A DNA stretch of 64,000 nt from Hymenobacter siberiensis (GCF_018967865.2 NZ_JAHLZY020000001.1:2542001-2606000), one strand, 5' to 3'; shown: positions 9,186-17,332, counted from the first letter of the stretch. The notes: generated by a model from the sequence alone, not told the origin. Numbers and translations: made by a program.

Positions 9186-9524
9186 CTACTTGAAGAACGA
9201 CCCAATTTTACCCAGCACGGCGTTGAGGGTAATTTTTGGAGTGCGCTGCACGCCAAAAGTCACGTAGGTTTTGCCGCCCACGCGCAGGTCGAGCACCCAG
9301 CCCAACTGCCGGGCCAGGTCGTTGATTTGCTGGAGCGGGTCGGGGCCGGTGGATTTGGGAGCTTTAGGAATTCCCGGCGGCTTGGGCGGGCCCGCCGTGA
9401 GCTGGTCGAGCACCTGCTGACTCGGAATGTTCAGGATGAGGTAGGTACCGGAAGCAGCCAGCTGCAACGCATGGCCGTTCCAGGTGATGACCAGCTGAGC
9501 ATCGATTTCGAGCGTGCTAGGCAC
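9186..9524 (-). CDS. Hypothetical protein, second of an overlapping pair
   Basis: 112 residues starting at an ATG at 9524, which lies inside the end of the upstream gene (8-bp overlap), so translation is probably coupled. The sequence has a beta-rich start (EIDAQLVITWNGHALQLAAS), a Pro/Lys-rich middle (GPPKPPGIPKAPK) and a beta-rich end. No family is recognised. It shares with its partner a short pattern of Trp followed by Asn-Gly within a predicted beta strand, which may reflect an old duplication. Confidence 0.65.
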   Translation of the reverse strand: MPSTLEIDAQLVITWNGHALQLAASGTYLILNIPSQQVLDQLTAGPPKPPGIPKAPKSTGPDPLQQINDLARQLGWVLDLRVGGKTYVTFGVQRTPKITLNAVLGKIGSFFK

Positions 9525-9759
9525 CGGGGGTGGGGTTGGTACTGGTGGGCAATTGGGGCGCGCCCGGCTGCTCGCCCCGCGTTCGGATGCGCAGGGAGCC
9601 GTTCAGCTTCCAAGTGGCGGCGGGGGCACTGGGGTTTTGCGGGTTGGGCACTTGCAACTCAATCTGGTCGAAGGCGCAGCTAAGCTCAACGCCGCCCGAG
9701 AGCTTGCCGAGCAGCGAGGCGGCCATGTCGGCCCAGTTGGAAGAGGAAGAATCAGGCAT
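9517..9759 (-). CDS. Small hypothetical protein, first of an overlapping pair
   Basis: 80 residues from an ATG at 9759. It begins MPDSSSSNWADMAASLLGKL, continues with beta-type sequence (ELSCAFDQIELQVP, then TWKLNGSLRIRTRG) and ends in a Pro/Thr tail. No signal peptide. A longer in-frame extension to 10131 is rejected because it crosses the divergent promoter region and reads antisense to the next gene. A TACTTTG box upstream (about 9825) could be its promoter. Function unknown; it probably acts with the overlapping downstream product. Confidence 0.6.
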   Translation of the reverse strand: MPDSSSSNWADMAASLLGKLSGGVELSCAFDQIELQVPNPQNPSAPAATWKLNGSLRIRTRGEQPGAPQLPTSTNPTPGA

Positions 9760-9940
9760 AAAAACAGGAAAGTGATGGTGAAAACCAAGCGGCCAAAATG
9801 CCCGCGAAAACGAGCCAGCCGGCCGCAAAGTACGACCTTTGCCCCTGCTAACGCAATGCGCAGGCCAGAGTTGCAGCTTCATCCGCCGGGGCGTAATCCT
9901 GCGTACAGCCTCTGTAATCGCATTTATTGATTCTTGCTCA

Positions 9941-10378
9941 ATGCCCTTCCCTGCTTTACGCTTCCTCGGCGCGGCAGCCTGCCTGCTCTTTATTTCGCCC
10001 CCCGCCCAGGCGCAGCCCTCGGCCGATGCCAGGCGCTTTCCCCGCATTTCCGACCTCGCCGACCTCAACTTTGAGCCCAGCAACCCACCGCCACCTGCTG
10101 CCAGCCACGACCGTCCCTTCGGCCTGCGCAAAGGCTACTCCCCACCACCCGCCGGGCTATTTTATTGGGAGGAAATGGCCGGGCCGGATGCCCGCCCAGC
10201 AGCACCCAACTACCAGACCATCAATCTCGAAGCCAAAGAATGGCCCAGCCGGTTTCGCCCTGCGGGCCTCGCAGCAGGCTATATTGGGCCGCCTGCCCCA
10301 GCACCACCACGGGAGTACGGGCTGCCAGTGCCCCCCAGGCCGGCGCGGCGCGTTCCGGCCCCACCAGCAGGTCGGTAG
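9941..10378 (+). CDS. Secreted proline-rich hypothetical protein
   Basis: 145 residues from the ATG at 9941. Residues 1-24 form a good signal peptide (ALRFLGAAACLLFISPPAQA). The rest is rich in Pro, Ala and Arg with no recognised domain. The last 50 residues run antisense to the SH3 tail of the broken M23 gene; their Pro/Arg bias is what an antisense read would give, so the original protein may have ended earlier and been extended by mutation. The N-terminal half is the more trustworthy part. Confidence 0.5.
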   Translation: MPFPALRFLGAAACLLFISPPAQAQPSADARRFPRISDLADLNFEPSNPPPPAASHDRPFGLRKGYSPPPAGLFYWEEMAGPDARPAAPNYQTINLEAKEWPSRFRPAGLAAGYIGPPAPAPPREYGLPVPPRPARRVPAPPAGR

Positions 10379-11608
10379 CCACGGGTAGCGACAGTCGGCG
10401 CAGGGGCGCGGCCACTGCCGCTTCCACGGCCCTGGCAGTCACGCAGCCAATCTGGCCGGTGGGGGTTTGCACCCGTAGCACGGCTCCTTGCTGACCGAGT
10501 ATCAGTAAGGAGCCGTGCTACGGGGCTTTTATTAGCTGTTGAATAGCAATATTTTGGCCGGATTCCGGCGATGGACGGAGCACAGCTTCCGTCCGCAACC
10601 GCACGAACTCGCCCCGGCGGTCGGGGCCGGCGGGGGCACTGGGCGGGCGGGCGGCGCGGCGTACAAACGGCAGCGGGTCGAGCGCGCCCTGACCACTGCG
10701 ATAGACGCCAAAATGCAGGTGCGGCAAGGTAGTCCGGGCATTACCGGTATTGCCCACCAGGCCCAGCGTGTCGCCGGCGCGCACGTGCTGGCCGGGCACC
10801 ACCAGCTGCTTGTCGAGGTGGGCATAATAGAGGTGTTCGCCGTGCTCGGCATCGGCCAGCCACACCACGCGGCCACCCAGCGGGGTTTCGCCGGTGCGGC
10901 TGATATAGCCCGCCGTGGCGGCCACGGCGGGTGTGCCGCGCGGGGCAAAAATATCGATGCCCTCGTGGCGGCGGGCTCCGCCATCGCGGTCGGCGCCCCA
11001 GAAGCTGCCGGCGGCGGCATCGCGGCGGCCCAGCACCGGGAATATGCTCAGACTGGGCTCGCGGCGCAGGCGCAGGGTGTAGCGGCCGGCGGCTAGCAGT
11101 TCGGGCTGCACCCGCAGCAGGTGCTGGCCAATGGTTTCGGCCCGGTAGCGGAAGTCGAGGGTGAGCGTATCGGCATTGGCCAGGGGGGCGGGGTGCGGCC
11201 GGGCACCATTTCAAACGCATCCAGAAACACGCGGGCATTGGTGCCCGGGGCCAGGGCGAGGCTCACGTGTACCTGCCCGCCGGCCTGCACGGCATAGCGG
11301 TAGCTGGCAGCGGCGGGGCGCTCGGGGCGGAAATAGCCGGTTTCGGCAAAGGGCAAAGCGACCACCAGCGAGTCGCGCAGGGCCTGGGCGGCGGCCGTGA
11401 GCCAGGCGCGGCCCGCCGGGCGCTGATCGAGGCCGGCCTGATGCAGCTGGCGGGCGTAGGCCTGGTGCGGGGTCGATTTTCGAAACAGCGCCTGCAGGGT
11501 TTGCTGCTTGCTGCAGCCGGCGCTGAAAAGCAGGGCGGCCCCGAACAGCAGGAGCCATAAGAATCCGAAGAGTAGCCGGGCAACCAGCCGCCCCGGGTAG
11601 CAAACCAC
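10221..11608 (-). pseudogene. M23 peptidase lipoprotein with SH3-like tail, broken by a frameshift and an internal stop
   Basis: Three pieces of one gene in order. Piece 1 (11608, GTG, down to about 11185) has a signal with lipobox LLFSAGC. Piece 2 (to 10518) carries the M23 zinc sites RRHEGIDIF and HLHFGVY, a peptidoglycan endopeptidase domain. Piece 3 (10481-10221) resembles SH3-type wall-binding domains (ARTPVVVLGQAAQYSLL). Pieces 1 and 2 are one base out of phase at a six-G run (11183-11188); one extra base would restore FEMVPGRTPPPLANADTLTL. Pieces 2 and 3 are in the same frame but separated by a TAG at 10518 that lies inside a palindrome at 10472-10524. Either lesion alone would truncate the protein; a sequencing error at the homopolymer is possible. 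Confidence 0.85.
10472..10524. repeat. Palindrome inside the M23 gene
   Basis: Arms of 23 bases (CCCGTAGCACGGCTCCTT and on) match at 22 positions around a 7-base loop. Read on the minus strand it places an in-frame TAG between the peptidase and SH3 parts while leaving the downstream frame unchanged. It looks inserted. Confidence 0.75.
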
Positions 11609-11673
11609 TTATTGTGCATGCCTCCCAACACGACAGTCCGGCGGGTAGTTCGGCCCACAGCGGCGCGGGCTGC

Positions 11674-11681
11674 TACCTTTG
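11674..11681 (+). promoter_or_regulatory. Putative -7 box for the HMG-CoA lyase operon
   Basis: TACCTTTG matches the Bacteroidota TAnnTTTG consensus exactly and lies 34 bases before the ATG at 11716. A clear -33 TTTG is not seen, so this is a partial match. Confidence 0.45.
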
Positions 11682-11715
11682 GGACATTCACCCCGGCCCC
11701 CTCACACCCCTGCCC

Positions 11716-12567
11716 ATGAAGCTTATTGAATGCCCCCGCGATGCCATGCAGGGCCTGCCCGACTTCATTCCCACGGCCACCAAAACCGCCTACCTCAATA
11801 CCCTACTGCAAGTGGGTTTTGATACGCTGGACTTTGGCTCCTTCGTATCACCTAAATCCATTCCGCAGCTGCGCGATACGGCCGAAGTGCTGGCCGGTCT
11901 CGACCTGAGCACCACCCGCACCAAGCTCCTGGCCATCGTGGCCAACCTGCGCGGGGCCGAAGCGGCCCTGCAACACCCCGAAATCAGCTACCTGGGCTTT
12001 CCGCTCTCGGTATCGGAAACCTTCCAGCGGCGCAACACCAACCAGAGCCCGACCGAAGCCCTGGCCGACGTGGCCGCCATGCACGAGCGCTGCGAGCAGC
12101 ACGGCAAAACCCTGGTTACCTACCTGTCCATGGGCTTCGGCAACCCCTACGGCGATGCCTGGAACCCGGAAATCGTAACCGATTTCACGGCGCGGCTAGC
12201 GGCGCTGGGTATCCGCATCGTGGCGCTGTCCGATACCATTGGGGCCTCCATAGCGGCCACCATCGAGCCGCTGTTTGCGGCCCTGATTCCGGCTTTCCCG
12301 ACCATTGAGTTTGGGGCGCACCTGCACACCACGCCCACCACCTGGCACGAGAAAGTGACCGCCGCCTACGCGGCCGGCTGCCGCCGCTTCGACGGGGCCA
12401 TTGGCGGCATTGGCGGCTGCCCCATGGCCACCGATGAGCTGACGGGCAACATGGCTACTGAGAATTTATTGGCTTTTCTAGCCGAAAAGGAAGTAGATTC
12501 GGGACTGAACCCGGTGGCGTTCGGACAGGCCCGGGTGGCGGCGGGCCAGATTTTTGGGTTTCACTAA
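11716..12567 (+). CDS. Hydroxymethylglutaryl-CoA lyase
   Basis: 283 residues, typical for the family. It cleaves HMG-CoA to acetoacetate and acetyl-CoA, the last step of leucine breakdown. The fold is a TIM barrel: the opening KLIECPRDAMQGL carries the catalytic Arg8 in the usual (R)D motif, His202 and His204 in AHLHTT are metal ligands, and the signature GGIGGCP with Cys235 leads into ELTGNMATENL. The start at 11716 is preceded by a good -7 box; a longer frame to 11614 overlaps the neighbouring gene start. The next gene begins 12 bases later, so the two are probably one transcript. Confidence 0.92.
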   Translation: MKLIECPRDAMQGLPDFIPTATKTAYLNTLLQVGFDTLDFGSFVSPKSIPQLRDTAEVLAGLDLSTTRTKLLAIVANLRGAEAALQHPEISYLGFPLSVSETFQRRNTNQSPTEALADVAAMHERCEQHGKTLVTYLSMGFGNPYGDAWNPEIVTDFTARLAALGIRIVALSDTIGASIAATIEPLFAALIPAFPTIEFGAHLHTTPTTWHEKVTAAYAAGCRRFDGAIGGIGGCPMATDELTGNMATENLLAFLAEKEVDSGLNPVAFGQARVAAGQIFGFH

Positions 12568-12579
12568 TACTTTGTGCTG

Positions 12580-13323
12580 ATGCCGACTACCGTCGATATT
12601 TTCATCCCCTGCTTCGTCGACCAGCTTTACCCGGCCACGGCCATGCACATGGTGCGCGTGCTGGAGCGGGTGGGCGTAAAAGCCAACTACAACCCCAACC
12701 AAACCTGCTGCGGCCAGCCGGCCTACAACGCCGGCTACGTAGACCAGAGCCGGGCAGTGGCCGATAAGTTCCTGACCGATTTTGCCGCGCCGGCTACCGA
12801 TACCCAGCGCTACATCGTGAGCCCGTCGGCCTCGTGCGTGGGCATGGTGCGCAACAGCTATACCGATTTGTATACGGACCAACCCGGGCGCGCCGCCTGC
12901 CAGACCGTGCAGGGCCGCGTGCACGAGCTAACCGAATTCCTGGTGGATGTGCTGGGAATCACGGCCATACCCGGGGCGCGCCTGGATGGCAAGTACACCT
13001 ACCACGACTCCTGCTCAGGCCTGCGCGAGTGCCACATCCGGGCGCAGCCGCGCCAGCTGCTGGATGCCGTGGCCGGCCTGGAGCGCATTGAAATGGCCGA
13101 AACCACCACCTGCTGCGGCTTCGGTGGCACGTTTGCGGTAAAGTTTGAAGCCATTTCCGTGGCCATGGCCCAGCAGAAAGTAGAGTACGCCCTCGACACC
13201 GGGGCCGATTTCATCGTGAGCACCGACGTGAGCTGCCTCATGCACCTCGAATCCTATATTAAAAAGGAGAAGCTGCCGTTGAAGTGCCTACACGTGGCCG
13301 ACGTACTGGCCAGCGGCTGGTAG
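12580..13323 (+). CDS. LutA/YkgE-type cysteine-rich (CCG) oxidoreductase subunit
   Basis: 247 residues with two CCG domains: Cys11 with TCCGQP (Cys43-Cys44), then Cys145 with TTCCGFGG (Cys178-Cys179). These motifs hold iron-sulphur or zinc clusters in LutA, GlpC and heterodisulfide reductase B subunits. LutA acts with LutB and LutC in L-lactate oxidation. Here neither partner is adjacent; the gene instead follows HMG-CoA lyase by 12 bases, so its role may differ or its partners are elsewhere. An in-frame GTG at 12574 is a possible alternative start; the ATG at 12580 is preferred. Confidence 0.85.
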   Translation: MPTTVDIFIPCFVDQLYPATAMHMVRVLERVGVKANYNPNQTCCGQPAYNAGYVDQSRAVADKFLTDFAAPATDTQRYIVSPSASCVGMVRNSYTDLYTDQPGRAACQTVQGRVHELTEFLVDVLGITAIPGARLDGKYTYHDSCSGLRECHIRAQPRQLLDAVAGLERIEMAETTTCCGFGGTFAVKFEAISVAMAQQKVEYALDTGADFIVSTDVSCLMHLESYIKKEKLPLKCLHVADVLASGW

Positions 13324-13374
13324 CAGTGAGCAGTGAGCAGTGAGCAGTGAGCAGTGAGCAGTGAGCAGTGAGCA
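13323..13374. repeat. Seven-base tandem repeat
   Basis: GCAGTGA is repeated seven times plus GCA, starting directly at the stop codon of the LutA-like gene. Unit length of seven makes it a candidate for copy-number variation. Confidence 0.9.
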
Positions 13375-13378
13375 AAAG

Positions 13379-13472
13379 AACGTCATGCTGAGCGCAGCCG
13401 AAGCATCTCTAACGCAGTAGTAATTAGTTGCTATTGCAGTAGAGATGCTTCGGCTGCGCTCAGCATGACGTT
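13379..13472. repeat. Palindromic element, family A copy 1
   Basis: The left arm AACGTCATGCTGAGCGCAGC continues to CGAAGCATCTCT; the right arm is its complement with a loop of about 30 bases. It shares its core (GTCATGCTGAGC and GAAGCATCT) with copies at 19617, 52631 and 62300. Confidence 0.9.
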
Positions 13473-13519
13473 CTGTGCCATCGTTTTTTCAAACCTAAAA
13501 TACCATCCCCTTCTTTTTC

Positions 13520-14767
13520 GTGCAGCATTATTTATCCGGCCGGCTTTCGCAGTATCTGCTGCTGCTGGCTTGTCTGGCGGGCATTGCGGGCCTGCTGGCT
13601 TCGCGGGCGCTCATTGCCATTGCGCCCATCGTGGGCGTGGTGGCAGCCCTGACCAACCCGCAGCTGCGGCACGCCATTCTGGGGTATTTCCGTAATGGGG
13701 CAGCGATGCGGGCGGCAGCCGTGGTAGTTTTTCTGCTGGTTAGTGGCTTATATACCACTGATTTGCTGGTGTGGCGGCACGAATTATTCCGCGACCTGAC
13801 CTGGCTGGCGGTGCCGCTGGCCTTCACGCTGGCCGTGCCCCTCACGCGGGGGCAGCGCCTGGCGGTGGGCAGCGGGTTTGTGCTGAGCGTGGCCGCCGTG
13901 GGACTAATTACCCTGGCACAATACTGGCAAGACCCCACGGCGGCCAACGAGGATATCCTTTTGGGTCGGAACATGCCGGTAGCCACCCACATTTTTCATA
14001 TCACCTTCGGGGTGATGCTGGCCCTGGGGGCCTTCTGGGGCATGATGCTGCGGCGGCACGAGCTGGCGCGCCCGTGGCTGCGGGCGGCCCTGCTGGGGGC
14101 GGCAGCCGTGGCGGCGCTCACGCTGCACGTACTGGCATACCGCACCGGGCTGCTGGTGTTTTACGCGGCCCTGCTGGCGGTGGTGGTGCGCCTGCTCATG
14201 CGCCGTAATCTGGTGCTGGGCCTGGCGCTGCTCGTGCTGTTGATGGTGGGCCCATGGGCGGCCTATCGGGGGCTCGAATCGGTGCGCAAACGGGTAGATT
14301 CGTCCTTATGGGACGTGAGGCAGTTCACGAATGAGCATGACATCAACGAAACTTCCCTGTCACGGCGTTTGGTCGCCATCGAAACCGCCCGGCAGGTCAT
14401 TGCCCAGCATTGGCTGGTGGGCGTAGCCCCGGCCGATGCCCGGGCGGCCATGATGCACCAGTACGACTGGCAGGGATTTGGCCTGCGAACCGAAAACCGC
14501 ATTGAGGTGCACAACCAGTTCCTGCAGGCCATGGTGGGCGGCGGTGTGCTGGGCCTGACCCTGCTGCTGGCGCTAATGTTCTGGCCACTTACCCGGCCCT
14601 GGGCGCGGCGGCAGCCAGCCATCGGACTTTTCCTGCTGGTACAGGCCGCCAGCATGCTGGTCGATGCGCCGCTGGACCTGCAGCTGGGTCTGAACCTCTT
14701 CGTGTTCGGCTACGGCTTCCTGATAGTGGCCGGCGAGCGCCAGGCCACCCAGGAGCTGGCAGCCTAG
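13520..14767 (+). CDS. O-antigen ligase-like (Wzy/WaaL type) membrane protein
   Basis: 415 residues from a GTG at 13520, with 10-11 membrane helices and one large periplasmic loop (about residues 255-345). That loop ends in EVHNQFLQAMVGGGVLGL, the recognisable Wzy_C signature of O-antigen ligases and polymerases. It would join or polymerise glycan on a lipid carrier at the outer face of the inner membrane. No sugar genes are adjacent; the glycan cluster of this window lies 30 kb away. Family recognition is firm, substrate unknown. Confidence 0.85.
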   Translation: MQHYLSGRLSQYLLLLACLAGIAGLLASRALIAIAPIVGVVAALTNPQLRHAILGYFRNGAAMRAAAVVVFLLVSGLYTTDLLVWRHELFRDLTWLAVPLAFTLAVPLTRGQRLAVGSGFVLSVAAVGLITLAQYWQDPTAANEDILLGRNMPVATHIFHITFGVMLALGAFWGMMLRRHELARPWLRAALLGAAAVAALTLHVLAYRTGLLVFYAALLAVVVRLLMRRNLVLGLALLVLLMVGPWAAYRGLESVRKRVDSSLWDVRQFTNEHDINETSLSRRLVAIETARQVIAQHWLVGVAPADARAAMMHQYDWQGFGLRTENRIEVHNQFLQAMVGGGVLGLTLLLALMFWPLTRPWARRQPAIGLFLLVQAASMLVDAPLDLQLGLNLFVFGYGFLIVAGERQATQELAA

Positions 14768-14791
14768 CGCATTCGGCTTTGCCGGAGCGCT

Positions 14792-15676
14792 CTACAGCGC
14801 CTTCCGAATCCGGTCTTTCAGGCCCTCGGTAGCTTCGAGCAGCGGCAGGCGTACGGCCGCGCCGCACACGCCCAGGACTTCGAGCACGGCTTTCACGCCC
14901 ACGGGGTTGCTTTCCTCATACATCATCGGGTTGAGGGGCAGCAGGTGAAACAGGCCTTCGCGGGCAGTGGCGAAATCGCCGGCCAGCGCGGCGCGGGTGA
15001 GCTCGGCAAAGCGCTTGGGGTAGGCATTGGCCATTACCGAAATAATGCCTTCGCCGCCGCAGGCAATGAGGGCGGGCGTGAGCATGTCATCGCCCGAAAT
15101 CAGCAGGAAATCCTTCGGCTTATTGGCCGCGATGACCAGGCACTGCTCCATAAAGCCGCTGGCTTCCTTGATGCCGATGATGTTGGGGTGCTGGGCCAAG
15201 CGCAGCGTGGTTTCGGCGGTGAGGTTGGAGGCCGTGCGGCCGGGCACGTTGTAGAGGATAATGGGCAGCGGGCTGCCATCGGCCAGGCGGGTGTAGTGGG
15301 CAATGATGCCGGCCTGGCTGGGCTTGTTGTAGGCGGGGCTGGCCGACAGGATGGCGGCCACGCCGCTGAGGTCGGTGGTGCGCAGGGCTTCTTCGGCGGC
15401 GGCCGTGTCGTTGCTGCCAATGCCGTAGACGAGCGGCACGCGGCCGGCCACGTGCTCCTTGGCCACGCGCAGCAGCTCGGTTTTCTCGTCGGCCGTGGTG
15501 GTGGGCGACTCGCCGGTGGTGCCGTTCACCACGAGGTAATCGACCCCGCCATCGATGCAGAAATCGAGCAGGCGGCGCCAGCCATCGTAATCCACGGCCT
15601 GTTCCGGGGTGAATGGGGTGACCAGGGCCACGCCCGTACCATGAAACGCGGGCAGACGGGAGGCGGATTTGTTCAT
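14792..15676 (-). CDS. dapA: 4-hydroxy-tetrahydrodipicolinate synthase
   Basis: 294 residues, the normal length. It condenses pyruvate and aspartate semialdehyde, the first committed step to lysine and diaminopimelate. The Schiff-base lysine is Lys170 in IIGIKEASG, the catalytic tyrosine is Tyr142 in ILYNVPGRT, and GTTGES at 52-57 binds the carboxylate. The ATG at 15676 follows a perfect TACTTTTG box by 33 bases, which supports it over the longer frame to 15811. Transcribed divergently from the polysaccharide deacetylase. Confidence 0.95.
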   Translation of the reverse strand: MNKSASRLPAFHGTGVALVTPFTPEQAVDYDGWRRLLDFCIDGGVDYLVVNGTTGESPTTTADEKTELLRVAKEHVAGRVPLVYGIGSNDTAAAEEALRTTDLSGVAAILSASPAYNKPSQAGIIAHYTRLADGSPLPIILYNVPGRTASNLTAETTLRLAQHPNIIGIKEASGFMEQCLVIAANKPKDFLLISGDDMLTPALIACGGEGIISVMANAYPKRFAELTRAALAGDFATAREGLFHLLPLNPMMYEESNPVGVKAVLEVLGVCGAAVRLPLLEATEGLKDRIRKAL

Positions 15677-15708
15677 GCCGGGAGTTTGAGAGTTAGTTTT
15701 GTGGGTTA

Positions 15709-15716
15709 CAAAAGTA
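15709..15716 (-). promoter_or_regulatory. Putative -7 box for dapA
   Basis: On the minus strand this reads TACTTTTG, an exact TAnnTTTG match, 33 bases before the chosen ATG. No clear -33 element. Confidence 0.45.
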
Positions 15717-15810
15717 GCAGGTAGGTCCGCTTTGCGCGGGCCTTTTGTTCGCCCGTCTTTATTCATCACCCATTCCCCCGGTTGCGAAGCCCGGCTTCGC
15801 GCGTGTTTCA

Positions 15811-16728
15811 ATGAAATTTTCCTCTGCTTCCCTCCTGCTGGGTGCCCTTGCCATGGCCGCCTGCGACACTAAAACCGCCACCACCGGTGAAACGGCCAAC
15901 AGCAGCGTTACTGTAGAGGCTGCCCCACCCGCCGCCGCCGAAACGTCTGGCACCCAGGCCACCGCCACCGATGAGGCCAACGCCACGCCCGCCCCGGCCC
16001 CCGGCAGCATCCCAGCCAGCAAAACCGGCGACGCGGCCGCCATTCTGGCCCGCCCGCAGGTGCCCATTCTGTGCTACCACCAGATTCGCGACTGGACGGC
16101 CCGCGACTCGAAGGGTGCCAAGGACTATATCATTCCCATCGCACAATTCAAGGCCCAGATTAAAATGCTGGCCGACTCGGGCTACCACACCATCTCGCCC
16201 GACCAGCTCTACGCCTACATGACCACCGGGGCCAAGCTGCCGAGCAAGCCCATCATGCTCACCTTTGATGACACCGACCTCGACCAGTTCACCATTGCCC
16301 GGCCCACGCTGGAGCAGTACGGCTACAAGGCCATGTACTTCGTGATGACCGTGAGCCTGGGCCGCCCCCATTACATGACCAAAGCCATGGTGAAGCAGCT
16401 ATCTGACGAAGGCAACATCATCGGCTCGCACACCTGGGACCACCACAACGTGAAGAAGTACCAGGGCAAGGACTGGGAAACCCAAATCGACAAGCCCACC
16501 AAAACGCTGGAAGAAATCACGGGCAAGAAAATCAACTACTTCGCCTACCCCTTCGGCCTCTGGAATACCCAGGCCTTCCCCGAGCTGAAAAAGCGCGGCT
16601 TCGTGGCTGCCTTCTCGCTGGCCGAAAAGCGCGACCAGCAGGACCCGCTCTTCACCATCCGCCGCATCATCGCCAGCGGCTACTGGACCCCCAAGACGCT
16701 GCGCAACAACATCTTGCAGTCGTTCTAA
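15811..16728 (+). CDS. Polysaccharide deacetylase (NodB domain) lipoprotein
   Basis: 305 residues. A lipoprotein signal ends at Cys18 (LAMAAC), followed by a 60-residue Ala/Thr/Pro linker. The NodB domain runs from PILCYHQI (about 85) to the end. Metal-binding residues are visible: Asp153-Asp154 in TFDDTDLD and His207 with His211 in GSHTWDHH. Such enzymes remove N- or O-acetyl groups from peptidoglycan, chitin-like or exopolysaccharide chains. The lipid anchor and linker suggest action at the outer membrane or in the periplasm. A perfect hairpin ends the transcript. Confidence 0.9.
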   Translation: MKFSSASLLLGALAMAACDTKTATTGETANSSVTVEAAPPAAAETSGTQATATDEANATPAPAPGSIPASKTGDAAAILARPQVPILCYHQIRDWTARDSKGAKDYIIPIAQFKAQIKMLADSGYHTISPDQLYAYMTTGAKLPSKPIMLTFDDTDLDQFTIARPTLEQYGYKAMYFVMTVSLGRPHYMTKAMVKQLSDEGNIIGSHTWDHHNVKKYQGKDWETQIDKPTKTLEEITGKKINYFAYPFGLWNTQAFPELKKRGFVAAFSLAEKRDQQDPLFTIRRIIASGYWTPKTLRNNILQSF

Positions 16729-16729
16729 G

Positions 16730-16797
16730 CCAATTGCTACCAAGCAAAAAGTCCCCGCTGCAATCGCAGCGGGGACTTTTTGCTTGGTAGCAATTGG
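16730..16797. terminator. Long perfect hairpin terminator, followed by an 11-G run
   Basis: A 32-base arm (CCAATTGCTACCAAGCAAAA then AGTCCCCGCTGC) and its exact complement surround AATC. The inner GC stem with A and T flanks works in both directions for the convergent genes. It runs straight into 11 consecutive Gs (16796-16806). Confidence 0.85.
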
Positions 16798-16810
16798 GGG
16801 GGGGGGAATA

Positions 16811-17332
16811 TTACGGGGCTTTCACGCCGCCGGTACCGCTGGCGGCGGGCGGCATGCCGGGCGGCACCTGGTGCACCACTACTACGTAGGGAAATTCGCC
16901 CTTCATCTGGCTGTAAATGGTGGCTTCGAAGTCGGGGCCCTGGTAGCGCACGGCTTCGCAGCTGGGGCAGGTCACGGGCTGAGCCGTGAGCTTGCGGCTT
17001 TTAAGTTCACGGCCCAAGTCGCGCACGCAGCTGGCCTGGGTGGTTTTCAGCACCACGTCCTGGCCGGGGCGTTGGGCGCGCATTTGCAGGCGGGCCGTGG
17101 GCGTGGTGCTGCCGGCGGGCACGTACGTCCAGGCTGCCTCGCGCACGGTGGCCGTGGGGCCCATATACGTCCACTCAAAGGTGAGGTGGTCCGTCACCAC
17201 TTTAGGGGTTGCGAGGGCTGTGGGCTCGGCCCCGATGGCCAGTAAGTCGGCCAGGGCGATACACTGCGCCTGCAACGCAGGGACCCACAGAGCTTGGCCA
17301 ATCAGGAATGCAAAAAGAAGAAATGCGCGCAT
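16811..17332 (-). CDS. Secreted hypothetical protein
   Basis: 173 residues from the ATG at 17332, which opens a signal peptide (MRAFLLFAFLIGQALWVPAL then Gln-Ala-Gln). The mature protein has four cysteines, two of them close together (TCPSCEAVRYQG), and alternates beta strands. No family is recognised. It may be a small periplasmic or surface protein stabilised by disulphides. The stop is four bases from the poly-G run, and the gene is convergent with the deacetylase. Confidence 0.7.
   Translation of the reverse strand: MRAFLLFAFLIGQALWVPALQAQCIALADLLAIGAEPTALATPKVVTDHLTFEWTYMGPTATVREAAWTYVPAGSTTPTARLQMRAQRPGQDVVLKTTQASCVRDLGRELKSRKLTAQPVTCPSCEAVRYQGPDFEATIYSQMKGEFPYVVVVHQVPPGMPPAASGTGGVKAP

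Noticed and set aside
13323..13472. Repeats that could suggest a CRISPR array
   Set aside because: The units are seven bases without spacers and the following element is a single hairpin; no cas genes are near.
16796..16806. The 11-G run as a phase-variation switch
   Set aside because: It lies outside coding sequence between a terminator and a stop codon; no promoter is near to be affected.
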